Origin: Mycobacterium sp.
GTDB taxonomy: Bacteria; Actinomycetota; Actinomycetes; Mycobacteriales; Mycobacteriaceae
Reading direction: 5' to 3'
Assembly: GCF_004298145.1 (NCBI RefSeq)
Contig: NZ_SCRH01000003.1
Span: 29,487-93,486 of the forward strand
Length of the DNA stretch: 64,000 nucleotides
The notes beneath the pieces are model-generated. The model saw only the letters and a program-made list of their open reading frames with translations. It searched no databases and was not told the DNA's origin. Below are positions 34,968-43,657 of this stretch, piece by piece. Within the stretch, counting starts at the first letter, position 1. Each line of letters starts with the position of its first letter. A program made the position numbers and the translations under genes.

Positions 34968-36620
34968 TCAGCCGTTCACCGCTTGCTCACGCGCCCATCG
35001 GTAGTCGGCCTTACCCGACGGGCTGCGCTCGATGGCCGGACGGAAGACGATCGCCTTGGGGAGTTTGTAGCGCGCCAGCGACTGCGCCGCGTGGGCCACC
35101 AGCTCGTCGACCTCGGCGCGGCCGCCCTGGGCAAGCGCCACCACCGCGACAACCTCCTGGCCCCACCGCTCGCTGGGCCGTCCGGTGACCACCACGTCGG
35201 CCACCGCGGGATGCGATGCGAGGGCCGTTTCGACCTCCTCGACGAAGATCTTCTCGCCGCCGGAGTTGATGGTCACCGAATCGCGACCCAGCAATTCGAC
35301 CGAGCCGTCCGTGCCGTGGCGCGCGCGGTCGCCGGGGATGGCATACCGAACGCCGTCGATCACCGGAAACGTCTTGGCCGTCTTGGCCGCATCGCCCTTG
35401 TAGCCCAGCGGAACATAGCCGCGTTGCGCCAGCCAGCCCATGCCGTCGTGGCCGGGTTCGAGGATGGCCGTCAGATCCTCGGCGGCCACGAACGTGTCCG
35501 GACCCGCGTTGAACGTGCCGGTGGTCACCGCGCCCGAGGTCGACATGTGGTGCATCTGCGACCCGGTCTCCGACGACCCGACGCCGTCGACGACGACGGC
35601 GTTCGGGAGCACTTCGATCAAGCGCTGCTTGACGTACGGGGTCAACAGGGCACCGCCGTTGGCGACGACGGCCAGCGACGACACGTCCGCGATGCCCTTC
35701 TCGATGGCGGCCACCAGAGGGCGCGCCATCGCGTCGCCGACCACCGTGACCACCATGACTTTCTCCCGCTCGATGGTGCGCACCACGTCGTCGGCGTCCA
35801 GGTGGTCGACGACCGTGGGAAAGACGACGGACTGACCCGTGGTGACCGCCGTCATCACGCTCCACTGGGCCGCGCCGTGGATCAGCGGGGGCAGGATCAT
35901 CAACTTGCTGCCCGGGCCGGCGGTGGCGCGCTCGACGATCTCGTCGAGAGACGCGGAGGGCTCGCCGGTCATGAGGTTGCGCCCGCCGAAGGACGTCATG
36001 AAGATGTCGTGCTGGCGCCACAACACGCCCTTCGGCATGCCCGTCGTGCCCCCGGTGTACAGAACGTACAAGTCGTCGGCGGAGTGCTGCACCGGCGGCG
36101 GCTCCGGAGACACCGATGCCCGGGCGGCCTCGTAATCGATTGCGCCGTCCAGCAAGTCGTTGCCCGAGTCGTCGGCGATCTGGATCAGCACGCGTAGCCG
36201 CGGGAGGTGCGGGAGGATTTCGGCCACGCGCGGCGCGAACGCGGCGTGGTAGAGCAGCGCGGTCGCCCCGGAATCCGCCAGCAGATAGTGCAGCTCGCTT
36301 TTCACGTAGCGGAAGTTGACGTTGAAGGGGGCGACCCGCGCCTGGAAGGCGCCCAGCAGCGCCTCGACGAATTCGTTCCCGTTGTAGGCATAGAGGCCCA
36401 GCAGGTCTTGGCCCACCTCGTGGCCGGCCAGCGCCGAGCGCTCGGTGTGGCATCCCAGCCCTTGCAAGTGCAGGTAGGCGGCGAGCCGGTTCGAGCGGTC
36501 GATCACCTGCGCGTAGGTGTACCGGCGATCCCCCTGGATGATGAGCTCGCGATCGGGGAGGGCGGCCGCGACGGCCTTCGCGACCGCCGGCACCGTGAAT
36601 GTTGTTGTGGTGTCGGACAT
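34968..36620 (-). CDS. FadD19-like acyl-CoA synthetase
   Basis: A 550-residue ANL ligase with P-loop LYTGGTTGMPKGVLWRQHD and C-terminal SPSGKADYRWAREQ, both marks of the FadD19 group. It is a paralogue of the ligase at 19628. ATG 36620 is used (GAGAGG four bases upstream); a GTG at 36632 that makes a GTGA overlap with the hotdog gene is also plausible. It lies in the Rieske operon, so it probably activates an acid made from the hydroxylated substrate. Confidence 0.9.
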   Translation of the reverse strand: MSDTTTTFTVPAVAKAVAAALPDRELIIQGDRRYTYAQVIDRSNRLAAYLHLQGLGCHTERSALAGHEVGQDLLGLYAYNGNEFVEALLGAFQARVAPFNVNFRYVKSELHYLLADSGATALLYHAAFAPRVAEILPHLPRLRVLIQIADDSGNDLLDGAIDYEAARASVSPEPPPVQHSADDLYVLYTGGTTGMPKGVLWRQHDIFMTSFGGRNLMTGEPSASLDEIVERATAGPGSKLMILPPLIHGAAQWSVMTAVTTGQSVVFPTVVDHLDADDVVRTIEREKVMVVTVVGDAMARPLVAAIEKGIADVSSLAVVANGGALLTPYVKQRLIEVLPNAVVVDGVGSSETGSQMHHMSTSGAVTTGTFNAGPDTFVAAEDLTAILEPGHDGMGWLAQRGYVPLGYKGDAAKTAKTFPVIDGVRYAIPGDRARHGTDGSVELLGRDSVTINSGGEKIFVEEVETALASHPAVADVVVTGRPSERWGQEVVAVVALAQGGRAEVDELVAHAAQSLARYKLPKAIVFRPAIERSPSGKADYRWAREQAVNG

Positions 36621-36628
36621 CATGCCTC

Positions 36629-37249
36629 TCACGGCTGGTGGGGTAGCAGGCGAACCATCAGGCCGTTGGCTTCGCTGAGCAACGTGCCGTCGGCATCTGT
36701 CATAGTAGCGTCAATGAAAAACTTCCGGCCGTCGACGCCCGTGATGCGTCCCCGGGCGATCAGCGGCTGGTCAATCGGGGTGATGTTGCGGTAATCCACG
36801 TGCAGAAACCCCGTGCGTGTGGGTGGACAGTTCGCGGTGGAGACCACCATGCCGAACAGCCAGTCGTAGAACAGCGGGATCATGCCGCCGTGCACGGCCC
36901 GGTTCCCGCCGACGTGCGAGGTGGTGAAATGACCGGTCATGGTGACGCCGTCGGGCCCGGACTCGGTCACCATCCAGGGCGGCATCAGGGGATGAGCCAA
37001 CCCGGGCAGGCTCAGCACCCGACCGGCCACCGCCTCGGTCTCCGGGACCTGGTGGCCGTCCAGCAGCGCGCAGGCGTTCTCCAGCTGCACGGTCGCGGCG
37101 GCCCACAGCTCGGGCTCCGGCTTGGTGGACACGGTCAGGTCCTGCAGGCGGCGCAGCGTGGCGACGAACGGGCCCAGTTCGGCTGGAGCGTCCTCGACGG
37201 GTTTGATGTCGGGGAATCCGCCACGAATTTCCGGCGCTGTGTCGGTCAT
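36629..37249 (-). CDS. hotdog-fold (PaaI-type thioesterase-like) protein
   Basis: A 206-residue protein whose second half has the hotdog helix segment NRAVHGGMIPLFYDWLFGMVV, with HGG as in PaaI-type thioesterases. The N-terminal 90 residues are helical. ATG 37249 overlaps the upstream gene's stop by ATGA. It may recycle CoA from a stalled intermediate in the same operon. Related in plan to the hotdog protein at 12504, which also carries a helical N-terminal extension. Confidence 0.82.
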   Translation of the reverse strand: MTDTAPEIRGGFPDIKPVEDAPAELGPFVATLRRLQDLTVSTKPEPELWAAATVQLENACALLDGHQVPETEAVAGRVLSLPGLAHPLMPPWMVTESGPDGVTMTGHFTTSHVGGNRAVHGGMIPLFYDWLFGMVVSTANCPPTRTGFLHVDYRNITPIDQPLIARGRITGVDGRKFFIDATMTDADGTLLSEANGLMVRLLPHQP

Positions 37250-37872
37250 CGCGGTCCTTCGTCCCAAGACCGGAGCAGATCGTCGGTGCTGGTGATGGTG
37301 GCCAGCAGCGACAGGGTGTTGGCGATCATCGCTGCACCATAGTCAGCCGGTATGCCGGCGACCGCGTCGCGGGGCAGCACCACCCGGTAGGCGGCGTTGA
37401 CGGCGTCCATGACGAGGTTGGGGATCGCGATGTTCAGCGAAACACCCACCACGACAATGGTCGTCACGCCGAGATTGCGTAACACCGCGTCCAGGTCGGT
37501 GCCGCCCATCGGGCCCACGCCGTGCCAGCGGCGCAACACCAAATCCGAGGGCTGCGGCCCTAATTCGGGTAGCAATTCCGCACCCGGTGTGCCGGGCGTG
37601 ATGTCCACCCGGTTGCCGCCGCCCATCGCGAAGATCTTCGCGTTGTGGTTGGAGCCGAGCCCGTCGGGCCGCCGCTGCACCAGGCAGTGCACGACGCGCA
37701 CCCCGGCCGCCCGCGCCGGCGGCAACAGCCGCGCGATATTCGGCAGCGCCTCGCGGCGGGCCTCCTCGGCGAGCACGGCCAGTCCGGCGTCGGGACCCAT
37801 CACCGCACCCTGGCACTCCTGGGTGACGATCGCGGTGCGCTCCGGCGCGACGAGTTCCGCCAGGCCGATCAT
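37246..37872 (-). CDS. isochorismatase-fold (cysteine hydrolase) protein lacking the catalytic Cys
   Basis: A 208-residue isochorismatase-like hydrolase fold. The fold landmarks are present (TAIVTQECQ strand 1, RRWHGVGPMGGTDLD, VVVGVSLNIAIPNLVMDA). The D-K-C triad is altered: Glu19 near the Asp position, Arg for Lys in LVLRRW, and Ala149 where family members have the nucleophile Cys (GVxxNxCV). It thus may bind a ligand or catalyse Cys-independent hydrolysis like true isochorismatases. ATG 37872 overlaps the Rieske stop by ATGA. Confidence 0.82.
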   Translation of the reverse strand: MIGLAELVAPERTAIVTQECQGAVMGPDAGLAVLAEEARREALPNIARLLPPARAAGVRVVHCLVQRRPDGLGSNHNAKIFAMGGGNRVDITPGTPGAELLPELGPQPSDLVLRRWHGVGPMGGTDLDAVLRNLGVTTIVVVGVSLNIAIPNLVMDAVNAAYRVVLPRDAVAGIPADYGAAMIANTLSLLATITSTDDLLRSWDEGPR

Positions 37873-38882
37873 GCCGGTGACGACATTTCGAGGGGCGGCA
37901 CCTCGTAGAACTGAGTCGCCCACTTCCGCAGTGCCATATAGCCTTTCGCGTCCACCTTGGACAGCGGCGGATGCTCCACGTACTTCTGGTAGCGCCAGAT
38001 TTGCAGATCGTCGAACACGGTGGACAGGAACTGCTTCTCGATGACTTCGCGCAGTTTGCCGTCCGGAACGTCTGCGGTGTCCCCGGGGATCCGTGGCCAC
38101 CAGATCGAGTAGAACAAGTCCGAGCATTCATCGTCGACCGGTGTGCACGTGAAGATCAGCCGATGATTCTGTGCGCCTTCGAAAACGCTGATCGCCCCGC
38201 CGAGGCCGAACAGGTGGCTGTGAAACCGCAACGCGAGGTCCTCGGGATCGTCGCTGCGCGCATCCGGCCAACCCGCGACGAACTGCCACTCCTGGTCGAC
38301 GATTTTCCAATCCAGCACCCGGGGCGTCACGGTGGCGTGGTGCACGTACTCGAAATGGGCGCTGTCAGGGGCGTTCTCGGCCACGATCTGCGGATGCACC
38401 GGTTCGCGCTCGGCGCGCCGGGAAAACTCCGGATACGCCCGGTAGTATGCCGCCGGATCGGTCTCGAATTGCGGGAACTTGCGAAAGATATCGGGCATTT
38501 CCCACTGCGGCTCCTTGCCGTCCGGCTGGTGCCAGAGGAACACGCAGTCGTACTGCTCCCGGACCGGGTAAACCCGCAGCCGTAGCGCGCGGTTGGGCCG
38601 ATCCGGCTGGTACGGGATGTACTTGTTGCAGCCGTCCGGGCCCCAGCGCCAGCCGTGGAACGGGCACTCCACGCAGTCGCCGACGACCTTGCCGCCGTGG
38701 CCGATGTGGGCGCCGAGGTGCTTGCAGTGCGCTTCCAGAACGTGCAGCTCACCGGACTCGTCCCGATAGGCCACCAGGTCCTCCCCGAAATAGTGCAGCG
38801 GCCGGACCTCGCCGACGGGAAACTCCGGAGACCAGCCGACCATGAACCAGCCGGTGACCTTCCAGGTGAATGGGACTTTCAC
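37869..38882 (-). CDS. Rieske non-heme iron oxygenase, KshA-like
   Basis: A 337-residue oxygenase. The Rieske [2Fe-2S] ligands are Cys53-x-His55 and Cys73-x2-His76 (ECPFHGW), and the mononuclear iron ligands lie in ENAPDSAHFEYVH (Asp173, His176, His181). TGWFMVGWSPEFPVGEV and YFGEDLVAYR follow the pattern of KshA, the oxygenase of 3-ketosteroid 9-alpha-hydroxylase. GTG 38882 is chosen: it has GGGAGG 7 nt upstream, whereas ATG 38918 lies inside the operator. First gene of its operon. No reductase (KshB type) is in the window. Confidence 0.88.
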   Translation of the reverse strand: MKVPFTWKVTGWFMVGWSPEFPVGEVRPLHYFGEDLVAYRDESGELHVLEAHCKHLGAHIGHGGKVVGDCVECPFHGWRWGPDGCNKYIPYQPDRPNRALRLRVYPVREQYDCVFLWHQPDGKEPQWEMPDIFRKFPQFETDPAAYYRAYPEFSRRAEREPVHPQIVAENAPDSAHFEYVHHATVTPRVLDWKIVDQEWQFVAGWPDARSDDPEDLALRFHSHLFGLGGAISVFEGAQNHRLIFTCTPVDDECSDLFYSIWWPRIPGDTADVPDGKLREVIEKQFLSTVFDDLQIWRYQKYVEHPPLSKVDAKGYMALRKWATQFYEVPPLEMSSPA

Positions 38883-38889
38883 GCCGGCG

Positions 38890-38895
38890 CCTCCC
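38890..38895 (-). promoter_or_regulatory. ribosome-binding site that sets the Rieske oxygenase start
   Basis: GGGAGG on the minus strand, 7 nt before GTG 38882. This makes the upstream ATG at 38918, which is embedded in operator site F, an unlikely start. Confidence 0.65.
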
Positions 38896-38906
38896 GTGAT
38901 CGTTGA

Positions 38907-38925
38907 TACTAAATCCATTACAGTA
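38907..38925. promoter_or_regulatory. copy of the shared 19-bp operator (site F) between Rieske and SnoaL-like genes
   Basis: TACTAAATCCATTACAGTA: right arm perfect, left arm 5/8, 13/16 in all. TACAGT at 38919-38924 predicts a plus-strand start near 38931, leaving a 35-nt leader. On the minus strand TAGTAT (38909-38904) is a -10 candidate about 22 nt before the Rieske GTG. Confidence 0.68.
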
Positions 38926-38965
38926 TAGATTTCAGCAGTCCGGCCCGCGCGCGGCAAGGAGCGAA

Positions 38966-39418
38966 ATGACGACAGCGGCTGACGAGCTGGAAGCGATCCG
39001 GCAGCTGAAGGCGCGCTACTGCCGTTTCCTGGACACCAAGGACCTCGAGTCCTGGCGCGACGTGTTCACCCCCGACGTGGTGGTGACGCTCGACATGGCG
39101 GTGTCCACCGCGGGTGCGGACCCGCAGACCGCACCGCCTTTGGCGGGTGTCGACAACTTCGCGCCGATGGTGATGGGCGGCCTCGAGGGAGTTTCCACCA
39201 AACATCACTGCCACACCCCCGAGATCACCCTCACCTCCGCCACCACCGCGACCGGAATCTGGGCGATGGAGGACCTGCTGATCTTCGGTGACGGCCGCGA
39301 GTTGTACGGCGCCGGCCACTACCACGAGACCTACGAGAAGCGGGACCGCCGCTGGCAGATCAAGTCCCTGCGCCTGACCCGAACCATCCTGAAGATCACG
39401 GGCGGTGACGATGGTTGA
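38966..39418 (+). CDS. SnoaL/NTF2-like protein
   Basis: A 150-residue cone-shaped NTF2-like domain (IRQLKARYCRFLDTKDLESW start, then DVVVTLDM and a C-terminal RRWQIKSLRLTRT strand). Such proteins are small ligand-binding isomerases, hydrolases or dehydratases; ketosteroid isomerase has this fold. ATG 38966 has AAGGAG 4-5 nt upstream. First gene of a five-gene plus-strand operon, opposite the Rieske oxygenase, from which it is controlled through site F. The next gene begins within its last codons. Confidence 0.82.
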   Translation: MTTAADELEAIRQLKARYCRFLDTKDLESWRDVFTPDVVVTLDMAVSTAGADPQTAPPLAGVDNFAPMVMGGLEGVSTKHHCHTPEITLTSATTATGIWAMEDLLIFGDGRELYGAGHYHETYEKRDRRWQIKSLRLTRTILKITGGDDG

Positions 39419-41033
39419 AGATGATCCCTGCTGCGACGTCCTCGTCATCGGTGCCGGGTTCTCCGGGCTGTACATGCTGCACCGGCTGCGGCAGCTCGGG
39501 CTACGCACCCAAGTCCTGGAGATGGCCGAAAACGTGGGCGGCACCTGGCTTTTCAATCGATACCCGGGCGCGCGGTGCGACATCGAGAGCATCGAATACT
39601 CCTACAGCTTCTCCGAAGAGATTGAGCAGGAGTGGGTGTGGACGGAGTCGATGCCGGCCCAGCCCGAGATCGAGGCCTATCTCAACTTCGTCGCCGACCG
39701 GCTCGACCTGCGCCGCGACATCCGATTCGGCACCAAGGTCGTCGCGATGACGTTCGACGAAGAAGCCGCGATCTGGTCGGTGCGCACCGAAGCGGGCGAA
39801 ACTTTCCGGGTTCCGTTCGTCGTCGCCGCCTCCGGCATCCTGTCCGTACCGTTGGAACCCGACATCCCCGGAATGGACACCTTCGCCGGGGCGTCGCTGT
39901 TCACCAGCCGCTGGCCCGAGGGCGGCGCCGAGCTGGCCGGCGAGCGAGTCGGCGTCATCGGTACCGGCTCGACCGGGGTTCAGCTCATCCCGGTGGTCGC
40001 CCGAGAAGCCCTGCACCTCTCGGTGTTTCAGCGCTCTCCCGCATACACCCTGCCCTGGCGGGTGCATCGGTTCTCCCCGGGCGAGCTGGACGAGATGAAG
40101 GCCCGCTACGGCGAAATCCGTGCGGCCCAACGCGCCCACCCGATCGGTGCCGCGCGGCTGAGCGCCTTCTCCGTCCTGCTCGAGATGCTCGGCAGGCCGC
40201 CGTTGAAGTCGGCGACGCGCGAAGAACAACTGCGCGCCATCGAGGAGAACGGCGTCATGGGCGCGTTGAACTGGGGCGACATCTTCTTCGACATCGAAGC
40301 CAACCGGATGGCCGCCAAACTGTACGGCGAGGCGGTGGCCCGGATCGTCGAGGACCCGGACACCGCCGCGTCCCTCGTGCCGGTGCATCCCTTCGCCTGT
40401 AAGCGCCCGATCATCGACCAGGGTTACTACGAGACGTTCAACCGGGACAACGTCACGCTGGTCGACCTGCGGAAGTTCCCGATCCGCGAGATCACACCGG
40501 CCGGCATCCGCACCGAGAACGGGTTGCACGAACTCGACGTCATCGTCTATGCCACCGGGTTTGACGCCATGACCGGCGCGCTCAGCCGAATCGACGTCCG
40601 CGGCCGCGGCGGCGTCTCACTCGGCGAATTCTGGGCCACCCAAGGTCCGCTGTCGTATCTGGGATTGGCGGTCGCGGGGTTCCCGAACCTCTTCACGGTT
40701 CAGGGCCCGGGCAGCCCGAGCGCCGCGACGAACTTCGTCGCCGCCCTCGAACAGCACGTGGAGTGGATCGGCGACTGCATCTCCTATCTGCGCGCCAACG
40801 ACATCCGCACCATCGAGGCGCGCAGCACCGCTCAGCAGGAATGGATCGACCACGCCACGGCGCTCGTCGCGCCGACGGTTCTGGTCCACCCGTCGTGCAA
40901 CTCCTGGTACAACGGTGGCAACGTGCCCGGCAAGAAACGGATGTATATGGGCTATACCGGCGGAATCCCCGAATACCGGCGCCGCTGCGACGAAATCGCG
41001 GCGAGCGGATACACCGGATTCAAACTGGCGTAG
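39411..41033 (+). CDS. flavin-containing / Baeyer-Villiger-type monooxygenase
   Basis: A 540-residue class B flavoprotein monooxygenase. FAD motif GAGFSG (14-19), NADPH motif GTGSTG (184-189), and ATG-like YATGFD near 385. The Baeyer-Villiger fingerprint FxGxxxHxxxW reads FAGASLFTSRWP (158-169), so Phe164 replaces the His. Overlaps the SnoaL-like gene; GTG 39405 is an alternative start. It likely oxygenates a ketone, giving a lactone or ester for the hydrolase next door; with the changed fingerprint, hydroxylation or pure NADPH oxidation is possible. Confidence 0.88.
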   Translation: MVEDDPCCDVLVIGAGFSGLYMLHRLRQLGLRTQVLEMAENVGGTWLFNRYPGARCDIESIEYSYSFSEEIEQEWVWTESMPAQPEIEAYLNFVADRLDLRRDIRFGTKVVAMTFDEEAAIWSVRTEAGETFRVPFVVAASGILSVPLEPDIPGMDTFAGASLFTSRWPEGGAELAGERVGVIGTGSTGVQLIPVVAREALHLSVFQRSPAYTLPWRVHRFSPGELDEMKARYGEIRAAQRAHPIGAARLSAFSVLLEMLGRPPLKSATREEQLRAIEENGVMGALNWGDIFFDIEANRMAAKLYGEAVARIVEDPDTAASLVPVHPFACKRPIIDQGYYETFNRDNVTLVDLRKFPIREITPAGIRTENGLHELDVIVYATGFDAMTGALSRIDVRGRGGVSLGEFWATQGPLSYLGLAVAGFPNLFTVQGPGSPSAATNFVAALEQHVEWIGDCISYLRANDIRTIEARSTAQQEWIDHATALVAPTVLVHPSCNSWYNGGNVPGKKRMYMGYTGGIPEYRRRCDEIAASGYTGFKLA

Positions 41034-41042
41034 CTGCTGAAG

Positions 41043-42173
41043 GTGAGCGACATGGCGAAGGCATTGAACGGGCTGAGCCTGGCCAAAGACGTGGCCCGCG
41101 AGCTCGGAATGCTGGTGCCGCGTACGGTGGCCGGTCTGCAGGAGTCGACCGGTTGGACCCCGCTGTCACCGCGCGGTGCGCGCCAGTTCGGCGAGGTCAT
41201 GCTCGACGAGCTTGTGCTGAGCGGCTTTTCGCTGCTGGGCGGCAGCCCCGCGGCGATGCGCCCGTTGGACGCGTGCACCGCGGCCGCCCAAGAGCTTTCG
41301 GCGCTCGGCATCGACCGCGCGCATGCCGAGCCGAAACCGTTGCGGGCAACCTCGATACGCCGGCGCAGTATCGCGGGCCTGGCATACGAACGGATGGTCT
41401 TCGAACACGATCCGGCCTTGCCGCCGACCCTGGCGGCCGACGGGTTGGGCGGCCCGGCGCGGGCGGTGGTGCACGTGTGCCGGCACCGCGACGGGCCCAG
41501 GCCGTGGCTGGTCTGGGTGCACGGCGCCGGGCAGGGCGGCACCGAAGACCTGCTGATGTCCGGCATCGGCCGGATACATCGCAACCTGGGGTTCAACATC
41601 GCGATGCCGGTGCAGCCCGGCCACGGGTGCCGGCGCCGGCAGTGGCCCGTCTATCCCGACATGGACCCGCTCGGCAACGTCGCGGGAATGATGCGCGTCG
41701 TCTCGGAGGTGCGCGCCGTGGTGCGCTGGGCGCAGGCGCAAGCCACCGCCGTTGTGGTGGCCGGGATTTCGATGGGTAGCCCGGTGGCCGCGCTCGTTTC
41801 CCACCTGGAGAAACAGATCGATGCGGTCGCCGTGTACACGCCGATTCTGGGACTCAACGCGATGATCGCGCGACACCTTCAGCGGTGGGGGCCCTCGCGC
41901 GACGGATTCCGCGAGCTGCTGGAATCTCCCGTGGTCACCCAGCTGACCACGGTGATCGACCCCTTGGCGGTCACTCCGTCGGCGCCGCCGCAACGCCGGC
42001 TCATCGTCGGGGCGTGGCACGACCGGATGGCGATGCGCGAGCCCGCGAATGCATTGCAGGAACGCTGGGCCGGCCAGTTGTACTGGTACGACGGCAGCCA
42101 CGTCGGGCACATCTTCTCCCGGCGCGTGCAGCGCATCACCGATCGATTCCTGCGCGACGCGGTACCCGGCTGA
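41043..42173 (+). CDS. alpha/beta hydrolase
   Basis: A 376-residue alpha/beta hydrolase. WVHGAGQGG forms the oxyanion region, the nucleophile elbow is AGISMGSPV (G-x-S-x-G), and GAWHDRM plus GSHVGHIF supply the acid and His. The N-terminal 100 residues are helical and variable. GTG 41043 is used; ATG 41052 with GAAGGTGA in front is equally good. Follows the monooxygenase by 9 bp, so hydrolysis of a Baeyer-Villiger ester or lactone is a natural reading. Overlaps the next gene by one base (TGATG). Confidence 0.87.
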   Translation: MSDMAKALNGLSLAKDVARELGMLVPRTVAGLQESTGWTPLSPRGARQFGEVMLDELVLSGFSLLGGSPAAMRPLDACTAAAQELSALGIDRAHAEPKPLRATSIRRRSIAGLAYERMVFEHDPALPPTLAADGLGGPARAVVHVCRHRDGPRPWLVWVHGAGQGGTEDLLMSGIGRIHRNLGFNIAMPVQPGHGCRRRQWPVYPDMDPLGNVAGMMRVVSEVRAVVRWAQAQATAVVVAGISMGSPVAALVSHLEKQIDAVAVYTPILGLNAMIARHLQRWGPSRDGFRELLESPVVTQLTTVIDPLAVTPSAPPQRRLIVGAWHDRMAMREPANALQERWAGQLYWYDGSHVGHIFSRRVQRITDRFLRDAVPG

Positions 42174-42553
42174 TGGCGCCAACGTGGACGGCACGGGCGG
42201 TGGTCGAGCTCTACAACCTCGTCGTGTGGAACGAACGCAACATCGACCTGGCCGAGGAGTTGTTGGGCGACACCGTCATCCGGCACGAGGTCGGTGCGGC
42301 ACACACACTGACCCACGCCGAAGCGGTCCAGCGGGTGGTGGACATGTGGCAGGCGGCCGATTCGTTGCACTTCGATCTCAACGTCGTCATCGAGGGCGAC
42401 GACGGCGAGCACGTGGCGATCGTCTACGACTCGACGATCAGGACCAAGGACGGCACCGAAACGAATATCGCCAGCATCGAGGTGTTCCGCGTCGTCGATG
42501 GCAAGATTACCGAGGTTTGGAACTGCGGCTACCAGCAAGGGGTTTGGAATTGA
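42173..42553 (+). CDS. SnoaL-like polyketide cyclase/isomerase family protein
   Basis: A 126-residue SnoaL-like domain (VVELYNLVVWNERNIDLAEELL start, then FRVVDGKITEVWNCGYQ end). The Trp/Asp-rich C-terminal strand is the SnoaL signature. The ATG at 42173 shares a base with the hydrolase stop. Second NTF2-fold protein of the operon, and likely to act on a different intermediate. Confidence 0.82.
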   Translation: MAPTWTARAVVELYNLVVWNERNIDLAEELLGDTVIRHEVGAAHTLTHAEAVQRVVDMWQAADSLHFDLNVVIEGDDGEHVAIVYDSTIRTKDGTETNIASIEVFRVVDGKITEVWNCGYQQGVWN

Positions 42554-43587
42554 GTGACCGTGCGCTTGATGAATTGGGCTTCTATCTACTGGCCGGGGCC
42601 GGCGGCGAGGGCCCGGCAACATTGATGGACGAGGCTCGCCATGGCGAGGAACTCGGCTTCGGCACCGCATTCATCTCCGAACGGTGGAACGTCAAAGAGG
42701 CGTCGTCCCTGGTCGGGGCGGCGTGCGCGGTGACCACTCGAATGCAGATCGCCACCGCCGCAACCAATCACAACACCCGCCATCCGTTGATCACGGGATC
42801 GTGGGCGACCACGATGCATCGCCTTTCCGGCGGCCGGTTCACGCTGGGCGTCGGCCGGGGCATCGCCGCGATCTACGGGGCCTTCGGCATACCGGCGGTG
42901 ACGACCGCACAGATGGAGGATTGGGCCCAGGTCATGCGCCGGCTGTGGCACGGCGAGCTGATCTTCAACCACGACGGCCCGATGGGCAAGTACCCCATCC
43001 TGTTTCTCGATCCGGACTTCAACGAAGACATCCGGTTGGCGCTGGTGGCTTTCGGGCCCAACACGCTCGCGCTCGGAGGGCGCGTGTTCGACGACGTCAT
43101 CCTGCACACCTACTTCACGCCCGAGACCTTGCGGCGCAGCGTCAAAACCGTGAAGGCGGCCGCGGAGAAGGCGGGCCGCGATCCCGACAGCGTGCGGGTG
43201 TGGTCGTGTTTCGCGACCGTCGGTGACCACCTGCCCGAGGAGTTGCGGCTGAAGAAGACCGTCGCGCGGCTGGCCACCTATCTGCAGGGATACGGCGACC
43301 TGCTGGTCAAAACCAACGACTGGGATCCCGCTGTGCTGCAACGGTTCCGCGAAGACCCGGTGGTCACATCGATCGCAGGCGGGATCGATCACAAGGGCAC
43401 GGCCGAGCAGATCGAGCACATCGCGACGCTGATTCCCGACGAATGGCTCGAGCCCTCGGCCACCGGGTCGGCGAGTGAATGCGTGGACCGTATCCGCAAG
43501 GAATTCGACTACGGGGCCGACGCGGTCATCATGCACGGCGCCACACCCGACGAGCTCGAGCCGATCGTCGCGGCCTACCGTTCTTGA
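42550..43587 (+). CDS. LLM-class F420-dependent oxidoreductase (TIGR03857-like)
   Basis: A 345-residue luciferase-like TIM barrel using coenzyme F420. ELGFYLLAGAGGEG at the start, TAATNHNTRHPL and GRFTLGVGRG are marks of the mycobacterial subfamily. TTG 42550 makes a TTGA overlap with the SnoaL-like stop, the only in-frame start that fits; the frame runs upstream through that gene. Last gene of the five-gene operon. Such proteins move a hydride to or from F420 on alcohols, ketones or enones. Confidence 0.87.
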   Translation: MSDRALDELGFYLLAGAGGEGPATLMDEARHGEELGFGTAFISERWNVKEASSLVGAACAVTTRMQIATAATNHNTRHPLITGSWATTMHRLSGGRFTLGVGRGIAAIYGAFGIPAVTTAQMEDWAQVMRRLWHGELIFNHDGPMGKYPILFLDPDFNEDIRLALVAFGPNTLALGGRVFDDVILHTYFTPETLRRSVKTVKAAAEKAGRDPDSVRVWSCFATVGDHLPEELRLKKTVARLATYLQGYGDLLVKTNDWDPAVLQRFREDPVVTSIAGGIDHKGTAEQIEHIATLIPDEWLEPSATGSASECVDRIRKEFDYGADAVIMHGATPDELEPIVAAYRS

Positions 43588-43588
43588 C

Positions 43589-43649
43589 CGCGAAAGTGCA
43601 ACTGGCGACACATTTCCCGAGATGTACCGTCGGTAGATGCACTCTCGCG
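43589..43649. terminator. nested inverted repeats between convergent genes
   Basis: Outer arms CGCGAAAGTGCA and TGCACTCTCGCG (one mismatch) enclose an inner hairpin ACATTTC-CC-GAGATGT (43610-43625). It lies between the stops of the F420 oxidoreductase (43587) and the carboxyltransferase (43658), so a bidirectional terminator or a dispersed palindromic repeat are both possible. Confidence 0.55.
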
Positions 43650-43657
43650 AGGGTAAA

